From: Apostichopus californicus
Lineage: Eukaryota > Echinodermata > Holothuroidea > Aspidochirotida > Stichopodidae
Direction: 5' to 3'
Assembly (NCBI GenBank): GCA_020650975.1
Contig: JAIPMN010002927.1
Span: 1-40,085, forward strand
DNA: 40,085 nucleotides
In this document: positions 1 to 10,900 of the stretch, piece after piece
Position numbering within the stretch: the first letter of the stretch is position 1
How the letters are laid out: every line of letters starts with the position of its first letter
Translations under genes and position numbers: made by a program
Notes under the pieces: model-generated
What the model was told of the DNA's origin: nothing
Seen by the model: the letters and a program-made list of their open reading frames with translations, nothing else
Databases searched by the model: none

Positions 1-27
1 TATACAGTACAGTATACACTTTTGACA

Positions 28-525
28 GACTCTATAATGGAGGGCTGTAGACGTACAGATCTGTCACTGTTTCTATGTGTGTAGTGTTCCTATATGTTCC
101 GAGGTTGACTATACTATAGTATCAACGTTTGACTGACTCTATAATGGAGAGCTGTAGATGTACAGAACTGTCACTGTCCATATGTATGCAGGACGTTCCT
201 TTATGTAAAACAATTAACTATGCATACAGTGTTCTTATATATTGGCAGGACGTTAGCTCTGTATGCAGTGTTCCTATATGTTGGCAGGTTTATTATGCAT
301 GCAATGTTCCTATATGTTGGTAGGTTGACACTGTATGCAGTGTTCCTTAATGTTGACAGGGTAACTCTGTATGCAGTGTTCCTATATGTTGGTAGGTTGA
401 CTATGCATACATTGTTCCTATATGTTGGCAGGTTGACTCTGTATGCAGTGTTCCTATATGTTGGCAGGTTGACTATGCATGCAATGTTCCTATATGTTGG
501 CAGGTTGACTATGTATGCTGTGTTT
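28..525. repeat. 36-bp minisatellite with a preceding 43-bp direct repeat
   Basis: From about 184 to 525 a 36-bp unit containing TGTTCCTATATGTTGGCAGG recurs about nine times with a few substitutions each. Just upstream, a 43-bp stretch starting GACTCTATAATGG occurs at 28-70 and again at 135-177. Because 36 is a multiple of 3, the array stays open in one frame and produces a spurious 140-residue repetitive frame. Confidence 0.85.
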
Positions 526-1529
526 AAAACAGGGATTATCTATGCAGAACTGCAGAACACAAAAGATTATGTTCTATGCAGCCTTGCGGCAAAATGCTGC
601 AGCCGCCCTATTTTTGACGTGGTACCTGAAAACATGGAATAATAAAGACCAGCTTTGCTTAAACCAGCACTGCTGTCAGTTTGCGCCGTTAACTACTTCG
701 CAGGTTTTACTCATTATACGACAGAGACTGAAACCTTGATCTATCAAGTAAGCCATACAAGATGATTAAAAACCACCCCAAATTCAATTAACTTCATTTT
801 CTGAATCACTCTCTGCCACTGAGGGGGGGGGGGGGGTTGCATCATAAATATTTTGTTTTCTTTCAGTGACATTCTTAAGTGAATTCTTCCCCTTTCTGTC
901 CCGATCATCAAATATCAAAGATATTTACATTGAGGAGGCAAGAGCGATCAGAGAAAGCTAGCAAAGATAACCAAAACTAACCGGCCATTAAAAACAAATC
1001 AATAAAAGCTCGCATCTGTGATCTGTCAAATTGGTTTTTTACTGGCAGCTAAAAGTACCAATGGTGAAATCTTTGACAGTTAAAATTATCTTGAAAAATG
1101 GCAGATCTGTTGGTGACCCAAATAACGGTTTGCAAGGCAGCGCAAATTGGCAGAGGTACACCAGAGTGAGAATTTTTATTGCTAAACCGTTGCTATCTTC
1201 TTCATTACATCTCAGTTAATACAAAGGTATGTTTTTACACATGTCGATGTTTTCTGGACCATGCAAGTCGTTTGACAAATTTTCACCACTTAACTGAAGT
1301 TATAATATGTGGACAGCTTGTCTTTCGAAGATTTAGAAATTGTGGCACAGATCCAACGAGAAATTCGTTGCGACGTGTGACATAACCCCTAAAGGAAAGC
1401 AACTTTTAAAACATTTATAATTTCATGTTTGCTCTTTACCTGAATGCGGGTCATTTGCAAAACTTAACAAACACAGTAAACGGTGCATGTCAGTTTAAGC
1501 CACGACACGATACGGTATAAAAAAATAAA

Positions 1530-1905
1530 AAAAAGTGTGTAATTATATGATATGATATTATATGTAATAAGTTATATGTAATGTAATTATATTACATGTT
1601 AAATGTAATTATATTATATGAAAGTGTATGTAATTATATTGTGTAATTATATGATATGATGTTATATGCAATAAATTATATATGTAATGTAATTATATTA
1701 CATGTAATTATTATGTAAATATTATGTAAGTATGTTATATGTAACTATATTGTGTGATTATATGATATGATATTATATGTAATAAATTATATGTAATGTA
1801 ATCATATGTAATTATTATTAATTATATGATATGTAAGTATATGATATGTAAGTATATTTTATGTAATTATATTGTGTAATTATAAAAACTATGTAATTAT
1901 ATGAG
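1530..1905. repeat. Degenerate AT-rich tandem repeat
   Basis: The stretch is almost entirely A and T. It is built from variants of TGTAATTATATGATATGATATTATATG, reading as irregular tandem copies. There is no coding potential. A pure TA dinucleotide run follows at about 1994-2018. Confidence 0.75.
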
Positions 1906-3051
1906 ATCGATCACACACATGCTTTACAATACAATACAATACAATAAGATGAGATAAAGAAAGGTGAACTAATTTCAAATTTTGTTGAACTATAAATATA
2001 TATATATATATATATATTTATTTTATGATTGCCAATGTAATGCTGATTAAGTCCTATAACTACTTCTCGGTGCACTGTATGAATCGTTGCCAGACGAAAT
2101 AGTGACTTCTTTTGAAAGAAATCTGGTATTGCAAATTGACCATCACCCTGGGATGAGCTGAGCAGGTCATAAAAATGAAAAAGAAAACCAAACAGAACGA
2201 TATCAATATGTCAATATTCTATGTATTATTTAGAATTTCATCAAAATGTAATTTCCTCTGTGGATAAGTAAGTTACATATCATATAAAATGAAAAACTCG
2301 AAATACATTTACGGCTCAACATCTTTGACTCTGCTGTTACCAAAAGCATTCGCAACATATCACCGAATTTAAAAAAAAACAATTCATACCTTTGCCAAAC
2401 ACAACCCTATCGTTACGTGGCTTTGACCCTAAAGATGCAGTACAAAATTCCAGCATATTTTTAAGCCATCATCTTCAACCCCTGGAATATCCCCTTTATA
2501 TCGGTAACCTATTGAATTTTAAGCCTGCAGACAATTTGATTTTTTTAACAAATCATGTATGTAAATATATTCTGGTGTACGTACTTGGCCTAAATTCAGA
2601 ACCCCCAACGTTGCTACCATTAGGCCTAAAGAGAAAGCGCAGTTGAACTTCTAAAAGTATAAATTACAGAGTGTGGACGGGTTGTACTGCTCAACAGTGG
2701 TTTAATCAGACATTTAACAGAGGGCGGGGGGGGGGGCGGGGGGTGTGGTGGGGGCAATTTTATACAAATGTCTTTGCTAAATAGAACATGTAACTTTGCT
2801 AACAAGTCTGGTGCAATTAGCAAGATCTGATCCTGAACCTCCACAGTTGTAGGACCATAACAACTTCAGCCCTGATTGTTATATGCAAAGTATATATTTA
2901 GATCCTTCTGCAAGCAGGAACTTGTGAAGAAGCCTCATTGGCGGGCGTATCAAAGCCGCAAGCTGACCGAAGTCAGTCTCTTAGATTCATATTTAATGTC
3001 CATGATTATGAATTGTCAACAACTCTGTAACTGGACGACATACATTAACCT

Positions 3052-3119
3052 TGGAGTGACTCGAACCGGGGACCTTATGATTGGAAGGCACCGGCGTTAA
3101 CCACTGAGCTAACACTCCA
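3052..3119 (-). repeat. tRNA-like SINE head or tRNA pseudogene
   Basis: On the minus strand the segment has an A-box-like TAGCTCAGTGG and a B-box-like GGTTCGAGTCA. Its ends, TGGAGTG and CACTCCA, pair over 7 bp like an acceptor stem. The 3' half of the T stem is missing and the D stem does not close, so this is not a functional tRNA. A tRNA-derived SINE or a tRNA pseudogene is the better reading. Confidence 0.55.
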
Positions 3120-3593
3120 TACTTGCAAAGTAGGTTCGACCGACTTATAAAGGTGTTCCAAAGGAGCTTTGAAAAGTAACAGATTTTCTTAAGAAATGGG
3201 GCTTTTTAAGGCAGAATTTTATTGCTTACTGACATACACCATAGTCCATATAAGGAAGAAAAATTATTGTGACTTTCAAGATATTCACAGGTCATTAAAG
3301 TATATTGCTAAATTTCTGAAATGCTCCAATAAATTTGGATGGATTATGACAGCCCACAGCTCCTCAATCTGGATCTCCTTGTTTAGGTTTAACTTTCCCC
3401 GGGTAGAGAAGGGTCTTCCATCCTTCGGGGGACATTAACTACAACAAATGTCACATTGGTATGGTTGCAAAATATGACACCATATTGCATGTACAGGTAG
3501 GAATCGTTAATTATGCAAAAAAATAGACCCCTCCCCAGCAGGCTGTTACAAAAATATAATAATAATAAAACAGGTTCATATTTTCTGTTATTA

Positions 3594-3790
3594 CACCAAC
3601 CCATAGAAAATACTGCACATGGCCTGTCACATAAACATGTTATTGCACCACCCCATAGAAAATACTGCACATGGCCTGTCACATAAACATGTTATTACAC
3701 TATCCCATAGAAAATACTGCACATGGCCTGTCACATAAAAATGTTATTGCACCACCCCATAGAAAATACTGCACATGGCCTGTCACGCAA
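3594..3790. repeat. Four-copy tandem array, unit 52-53 bp
   Basis: The core CCATAGAAAATACTGCACAT begins at 3601, 3653, 3705 and 3757, giving periods of 52-53 bp. Copies are nearly identical. Units are contiguous, with no variable spacers, so this is a minisatellite and not a CRISPR array. Confidence 0.9.
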
Positions 3791-4014
3791 ACATTTTTGT
3801 TTAATTTATGTTTTGTTGGACTATAACTAGATCAAGTACAGGAGCAACAAACTATGGATTTCATTAACAATAGTAAGAAATCATTTAAACAGGTGATCAA
3901 ACAATAGATGTTGTTTTATCATCACAAATTAAAAGGAAAATGAACCATTAGGGATGAAGTTAACTGATCTTTTGAATGATCTAGTTTCAGTAATACACTA
4001 AAAGCGGTGATGGT

Positions 4015-4300
4015 ATATGAAAGATGTCCAAAGAGAGGGAGGGGTTCTCGGAGGGGAAGGGGAGATGAATGGGAATATTGCATAGGTGGTCAGCAGGACA
4101 ATAAAATATGTGAAATGAATGGGGATGAATGAATAGGTGGGGGGGGTGGTGGGTGGGAAAAGGGGATGAATGGGGATGTGAGTAGGGAATGAATGAAGGG
4201 GGTTGGGGATTGGGAGAAGGGGATGAATGGGGATATTGCATGGGTGGTCAGCAAAACAACATATGGATTGGAGAAGATGGGTGACAGGTGGGTAGTTAAA
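4015..4300. repeat. G-rich low-complexity block with partial duplication
   Basis: The block is purine-rich and dominated by GGGGATGAATGGG motifs. A segment with ATATTGCATAGGTGGTCAGC near 4073 recurs as ATATTGCATGGGTGGTCAGC near 4232, so part of the block is duplicated about 159 bp apart. Minus-strand open frames here are proline/histidine-rich translations of the repeat. Confidence 0.6.
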
Positions 4301-5057
4301 GAAATGGGAAGTGATTTAGTGTATGTACTTATCTTAATGAGATGAACTCTACTAATTCCGGAATATATAACAAACCAGGAGGTCGAACCCCCCCACTTCA
4401 TATTCCCCCGACCCACTTCACCCCATTCCCACCCATCAAAATTCCACTAGGAACTCCTAATGACTTTTCGGTCCGTGCATCTTCACAAAGTGCTAAAGGG
4501 GCAGGTATGTGCAAACAATTTCAAGTAAGAGAGATGAAATGTTGTCACCATGACATCATATTATTGTTGATGTATTTCTTAATACAAACCGACACTAATC
4601 CGTGTCAAGATTTATTTCATCCTTTGTTTGTTTATCAGTCAGCGCTAAAGTATCGAAGGAGCGTGACTACCTCATGATGCACCCACGTCAGACTATTTTA
4701 ATGCATCCACGCTGACGAGGATGCAACGTGTGGAGTTATACGTAGTCCCCCACCCCCCCCTTCCCTGGAGGGTAATAGCCGGTGACGTCTTCAGGTGATA
4801 GCATGCCTTACACGCATTCTTGCCGTGTATTTATTGTGACTATTGGTTAGCGTGTGGTATTTAAATTACAACACCTTGGAATTTATGAATGGCATTTATT
4901 AGCGGACCCAACAGCACTCGGTCTTACCGACCGTCTACGCTACGGGCCGTAACATCAACAAATATCCAAAAGAGGGGTCTTTAATAAATGAATCTTTGCT
5001 TTTTAACCTTTTCGATCAACCTTTTTTATTTTAATTTTTTTTCTCTCGCTTGCTTGG

Positions 5058-6063
5058 GTGGTAAAAGTCTGTGTATTAAATAATGCAGTACAACGGATCG
5101 CAGACCAGCCATGCAAAGATTCCGAGATAACGCTAAGTAGAATTATCAGAGGACATCAGACATATATCGGCAATGATATACCTCCGTTAATACAAAATGT
5201 ACGTCAAGCATCTGATATCATAAGATTAGTAGCAACCTTTACTCAATTTGTCAATCCTGTTTAGTCTCAGAGCAAAACTGCAAAACTTAAAACCTTTTCG
5301 CCGAGGATCGAGCACTATGACTCACAGAAATTGTTTCTTTTTGTGTGCACCGTAGTTTTCACAAGTTAATTACCATTTAAGAAAACCCAGATGTAAAAGG
5401 AAAGAAAAATGGAAAAGAATGGTGATAAAAACCTATCAACCGATAAAAAGAAAGGTGAATACATTAAAAAAGAAGTAAAACAATGGGGGGGGGAGGGGTG
5501 GACCTAATGATTGTAGGGTGATGATAATGATCTTTCCACAGATTCAATATTATACCGTACTCTACAAAAGAGATGGCATACTAATACCCTAAATGAATTT
5601 CATAATAATCTGTTAATAAAAAGAAATTTTAATTTAGCTATTAATTTATTAGTGGAACGAGTCTCTCAAAATGAGATCACAACTTTTAAATTTGATTCTA
5701 TAATTTTAAGAGATATGATGGGATGTAATTTTTAAGGCTTTCCTGAAGGATGGCCACTCCAGGCACACAATTAATACTGACATGTAATATGTCATTAGAC
5801 TGTAATTAGACACAGTGCTATCTGTTCAGGTTTTATTCCTTTACCACTTTTAACTTTTGGGAAATTACCCTTCCAACATTTGAGGCTCATCAATTAAAAC
5901 AACTTAGTCTTATACAAAAGCCATTAGGTCAGTTCCTTAGATACAAAGAAAATGTGTCAAGGATAAACTTTGTTGATATCATCCAAGGGTACTCTGATGA
6001 TTTCATAAGAGGTAAAAGGGGATGTTTTGGCCGAGTAATTAGAATTTGTAAAGCAATGGATTA
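5058..6063 (+). other. Cluster of unassigned protein-like frames, possibly decayed
   Basis: Three non-repetitive plus-strand stretches read like protein. The first is an ATG frame at 5058-5264 (68 residues). The second is an open stretch at about 5507-5736, following a possible acceptor TTTCCACAG, that contains LYRTLQKRWHTNTLNEFH. The third is an open stretch at about 5829-6063, following CTGTTCAG, that contains LRYKENVSRINFVDIIQGY. All are AT-rich and each ends in a stop. A short lysine-rich ATG frame at about 5409 runs into a poly-G tract that could hide a frameshift. I recognise no family. They could be exons of an unseen gene, a decayed mobile element, or chance. Confidence 0.25.
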
Positions 6064-6114
6064 ACATTTAGTCCTGCAGCACTGAGGAGCCAACGGGTCA
6101 TCATCAGTTGAGTT

Positions 6115-6215
6115 TTAAAGGAGCGTTCCAGAGATTAAGCAGATTCTAAAGATATAAACATTACCACCACTCAATTTTTTCAATACCAAAAATCCTGCCT
6201 AAAATGATCCTTTAA
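6115..6215. mobile_element. Short TTAA-bounded MITE candidate
   Basis: The segment starts TTAAAGGAGC, and its other end read on the opposite strand is TTAAAGGATC. This gives a short terminal inverted repeat with TTAA at both outer edges. It resembles the TTAAAGG termini of T2/Kolobok-type MITEs. At about 100 bp with only an 8-bp clear match, it is a weak call. Confidence 0.35.
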
Positions 6216-6954
6216 TTTATGGCAGTGACATAGCATTACATGTTTCTATACCATGCACCATAGATGTACATAGCTCCCCCTAATTTGTAAGAAAATGAAA
6301 CTTTTTGTTTTACAAGGGCACAGGTATTGTACTCATGTAACATCCGAATACAGTAAGCTCCATGCATGGGAACTAAGCCAAGAAATAGCAAAAACTGGGG
6401 GCAGTATATTAAAATCATTATGTTAAATAAAAAGAGATTTACTGTGTGGTATCTGGCAGGGTTATCAACCTTTTCTTTCTGGTTTCTATGTTGCCGATGG
6501 CGTTATTTTTTCCAAGAAATATCAGAGTAATCTATGGCAGGTTACATAGATACTATCCTCAAAATAATGTAAAAACCAGTATAAAAAAACAACCTGGAAT
6601 CATCGCAGTTTGTTGGTAATAATCCACAACATATCAAAATGGATTTTGTGTCAAAAATCATCCATTTCGCAAACCCAAGAATTCCAAAGCCTTTAAACAC
6701 ACTCAACAAAACAAAAGGAAACTTATTTCCTTTTGAGGCAAAAAGCCAATGTTTCAATCCTGTATGTATATAATTTTAGTGATTCTGCATTTTTACTTGT
6801 ATTCTCACATAGTTGCCTGTACTTGCACCACCCCCCAGCTTCCCCCCTCCCCCCTTCCGGCATCTGGGAAGTTGGAAGTCTACAATGGACACTGTTGGAC
6901 ATGTAGTAAAAGTATTCGTAACCATGCTTGGAGTCTTCTACTCATGCTGTTGTA

Positions 6955-7690
6955 CTCATGCTAAAAGTCTTGAACTCATACTCATGTTGTTGAAATCATG
7001 TATTAGAGCTTTGTATTCATACCAACGTTAATTTTAGTTTTACTCATGCTGTTGCACTCATGATTAGAGTCTTGTACTCATACCCAAACCAAGGGAAACT
7101 TTAGTTGTACTCATACTCAGGCGGTTTTACTCTTGCTTAGAGCCATGTTCTCACACTCATACTAATTTTAATTCTACTTGTACTCATACTCATGCTATGG
7201 TACTCATGCTTAGAGTTTTGTACTCATACTCATACTCTTGCTTAGAGCCATGTTCTCACACTCATACTAATTTTAATTCTACTTGTACTCATACTCATGC
7301 TATGGTACTCATGCTTAGAGTTTTGTACTCATACTCATACTCTTGCTTAGAGCCTTGTACTCACACTCATACTAATTTTAATTCTACTTGTACTCATACT
7401 CATGCTATGGTACTCATGCTTAGAGTTTTGTACTCATACTCATACTCTTGCTTAGAGCCTTGTACTCACACTCATACTAATTTTAATTCTACTTGTACTC
7501 ATACTCATGCTATGGTACTCATGCTTAGAGTTTTGTACTCATACTCATACTCTTGCTTAGAGCCTTGTACTCACACTCATACTAATTTTAATTCTACTTG
7601 TACTCATACTCATGCTATGGTACTCATGCTTAGAGTCTTGTACTCATATCAATACCAAGGGTAATTCTACTTGAGCTCATACTCATGCTG
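6955..7690. repeat. 105-bp minisatellite
   Basis: From about 7140 to 7640 a 105-bp unit, rich in TACTCATACTCATGC and containing TTAGAGTTTTGTACTC, recurs more than four times with almost no divergence. More degenerate copies extend left to about 6955. The period is a multiple of 3, so the array translates as a 155-residue frame of 35-residue repeats, which I do not regard as a gene. It lies just beyond the 3' end of the WD40 gene. Confidence 0.9.
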
Positions 7691-7868
7691 CTGTACTTAT
7701 GCTTCAAGTCTGGTGACAATTTTCATAAACATATCCTCTAATTTTAATATTCAATCAGCTCTACAATTAATATTATTATCACATATATCATACTCTGGTA
7801 TAAGGAGACCAGCCTAAGTAGTACCTGTATCCAACTTACCATGTTTTCATCTCTTTGCCTGCCTCATG

Positions 7869-7988
7869 TTACTGCAAGCTTCCAATCCTTACTTGTCCTC
7901 CAATTCCACCCACCGCAAATAAACGTCCACCGTCTGTGCTATCCAGAGCTTGCACAGACTTCTGGCTTAGAGATACAGAGCCCAGATT
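7869..7988 (-). CDS. WD40 gene, last exon (residues 312-350 and stop)
   Basis: It follows acceptor GCTCTCTGTAG and ends in TAA. It encodes blade 7, with KSVQALDSTDGGRLFAVGG then GGQVRIGSLQ at the C-terminus. The phase matches the previous exon and the blade rhythm continues, so this is preferred to another short frame in the preceding intron. Confidence 0.8.
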   Translation of the reverse strand, partial: NLGSVSLSQKSVQALDSTDGGRLFAVGGIGGQVRIGSLQ

Positions 7989-10900
7989 CTACAGAGAGCA
8001 TATATAGAGTCAGACAGGAGGGGGGGGGGGAGAGACAGAGAGAGAACTACAGTTATTTCTTGTAAAATATGTGTTTAATGTATTCAAATGTAGCACTACA
8101 GACATTCAAGAAATACAAAATTTAAAAAAAAGCAAAAATGGGATATGTTCTTGTGTAATATTACAGTCTACTAAACTTTCTAAGAAAATTTCTTGTATCA
8201 TGAAATTAATGTTATTCTTCTGGTTACATCATAATTCTAATCTATTATGATGTATTTCTACTTAGCATAGAAATTCAAATCTCTAAATTGTGGCTAAATT
8301 GTCACATACATTTCTCTGATGTAAAGATTTTACACTAATACGACATCTTTAAAGCAAGTATCAAATTGCCAATCTGTCATATTATAATAAGGCAATGACT
8401 CATTTGTCCCTTCAGAACTACTGTCTGGTACAGCCATTTTGATTACAGAAGAATCTCTGAAGCTCAGTAGAGGTGGCATGTAAGAATACAAGAGTCACAT
8501 ATCATCAAGTGACCCTAACTAAGCAGTGACAAGGATCACATAAGCTTTAGCTTGACTCACGACTCACCTTGTAATTTTTAAAATTGACAGCTTGTACGTT
8601 GTTGGTGCCACTACCTCCGGCTAATACTGCATGACCGTCACAGAACTGTGCACAGTACAGATATTCTCCTGTCTGATCGTCACATTCCATGGGTATCACC
8701 TTCTCCAGCCGGCCCGTTCCAAGATCCCAGAGCTGCAACGCATCCTGGTTCACCCACGATGCAGTCAGAATCTTCCCATTCTTTATTATATAAGAATAAA
8801 CCAGATGGTTAAATCATCCGCATGGTTGAATTTTACAAAGGACACAAAACCCAAAAATATATTTATCATTCTATTCACAACCACGATTATCATTATAGAC
8901 AGGAATAGACTGGTCACTGGGAGAGAACTGTGCTCAAGTGTTGTAGACATGGAAGTCTAGAGTGCAGCTGCTCTGAGAAGACAGGTATGTGAGTAGTAAC
9001 ATGTCAGAAACTGCCTCAAACCGAATAAATATTATGTTGTTGCTATGGAAAGATGGGTTTGATGTTCATTCTTTATATGCAAGACCAAAGATTTTGAACA
9101 AGTCTTAACATGACATTACAAAGTCACTATAAAACATTGAATCCTCCTCCGTCCTTCAGCCGATAACCATAAATGGTTTTCTTCCCAAGATGTCATCCCT
9201 CACTTAAAAGATTGTGTCTGTAACCAAGAAGTTATTGCAATATTGCTATTGCATAAGAATGATGTGGACTATAAAATACTGACTTGAAGTACATGGTGAA
9301 AATGAAACACCAGCTTCTAGCTAGTTGACAGGAAATTAAAGCTCATGTGGTATTCTCTCACTCTCCTTGATAGGGAAATGATGAAATAGTCATTGGCACT
9401 TCTATTAGCACTAGTTATTTATTAAGCCAACAGCAGTCTCCCCTATCTCCCTACTTCCACCAAACCCACCCTCCCCCCAAAGGCTGCTGTAGTTTATTTC
9501 AAATAAGTTAATAATTATGAATTATATTATTTGATATATATAAATACCTTGATATCTAGACCACTCCCACAGATGTGTGGACCAGGAATGCTTCTCTGTA
9601 CACCAGATGCTGTTCTGCTGTCCCATATCTATTAATAACAAACAAAAAAACCACATTCATCTATTTCTGCATACTGTTGGTATTTGTTATGTGAGTTATG
9701 TGAATTAATATGAAGATTAGTCATTGAAAATTTGATTTTCAAAAGAGAAGAAGTGACGCCGCTCTCTGATTCTGTTCACTTTTAACGACCTCAAAAGTGC
9801 CAATTTATTGTATTCTGTTTTACTAACAATTTCTGATGTGGATTAGTGACTTAATTCTCAAGTGTGTTTAAAACAAAAAGACCAGTAAAGCTGTAATCAT
9901 TGAGATTAGCCTTTGCTAGTACCAAACAGTAAACATCTGCTGACCTGCTTGGTTTAGTTTCATAAAAGTTCTTAGATAGTCAGACCGATTAACAAAACAG
10001 CCACACTTCTAATTACCTCAGCTCATACCTCTGCTCACACAGCCTTCCTGACTTATTCCTGATAAGACCAGAGCCTCCACAGAGAGTTTGATCAGTTTGA
10101 TGAGAAAAAGTGAAGGCTGGACTTGAACAACTGCTTAAAGTTTAGTTCTGTGGGGACTGTACTGCATATATGCTAGCATAGTCTAGTGAGAGTGTTGTGG
10201 TCAAGTGTTTATGGCAGTGGGACTTGTGATCTAAGGCTTGCAGGTTCGAGTCCTGGCCAGATCATTACGTTGTGTCCTTGGGCGAGGTATTTTATCTCCA
10301 TTACCTCTTTACAGGTGTATGAATGGGGACCTGTGAGATAAACTGTCAGTTGGCGCTGTTAAACCACTGCCATGTGGAGGGGTTGTCTCTATGTTTGACA
10401 GGTTAATATCATTGACCAGGCTAATATTGTTATGCGCCATGAGCACCATTATCGGTGGATAGGTCTGCGCTTTATCAATCCTCAATATTATTATTAATAT
10501 TATTTATTATAGTGTCAATGGATCAGATAAATATAGGACTGGCAGGCAGTTATTATGACACCAAGCAGCCACAAGGAGCACACATAGCTATCCAATCTAT
10601 AACTTAAGTATACTTGGATGATTTACGACTTGTAAGACCATTTGGCCAAGATGTGAAAAAACCATGGATTTCTCCGGGATGAAAAAATCATATATAATAA
10701 GTCACTCTGTAGTAAACAAACCTTTAACTGGTTATCCCAACCTCCCGTCACAAATATGTTGTTTTCATCTGGATGAAATCGAAGGGCAAATATTCTCATC
10801 CCGTGACCAAACTCTGACAACTCTTCCTTATCTAGAAGGAGAGAATTGCTCCCTTCATAAACCTTCAAGAGCTGGAAAGAGTAAAAAGCAAAATAGATGA

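Larger units (their letters stand above)
1..7700. other. Intergenic region rich in repeats
   Basis: No gene can be supported here. The interval holds several tandem repeats (listed separately), homopolymer G tracts near 823-836, 2720-2750, 4138-4150 and 5485-5500, an AT-rich block and a tRNA-like SINE head. The open frames in it are mostly translations of repeats. The exceptions are some protein-like but unidentified frames at 5.05-6.06 kb, listed separately. Confidence 0.6.

Noticed and set aside
220..642. 140-residue open frame with repeated LYVGRLT units
   Set aside because: It is a direct translation of the 36-bp minisatellite; the period is a multiple of 3, so the frame stays open by arithmetic.
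3052..3119. Functional tRNA gene on the minus strand
   Set aside because: The D stem does not close and half of the T stem is absent.
3594..3790. Regular repeats considered as a CRISPR-like array
   Set aside because: Units are contiguous tandem copies without unique spacers, in an animal genome.
4090..4416. Proline/histidine-rich minus-strand frames
   Set aside because: They arise from the G-rich low-complexity block and show no domain or conserved feature.
7197..7664. 155-residue open frame with perfect 35-residue repeats
   Set aside because: It is a translation of the 105-bp minisatellite, with no splice or start context of its own.
8330..8437. Minus-strand 35-codon frame (MAVPDSSSEG...) considered as the last WD40 exon
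   Set aside because: No acceptor puts it in phase with the preceding exon. The exon at 7988-7869 fits phase, splice site and blade 7 exactly. An alternative transcript end cannot be fully excluded.
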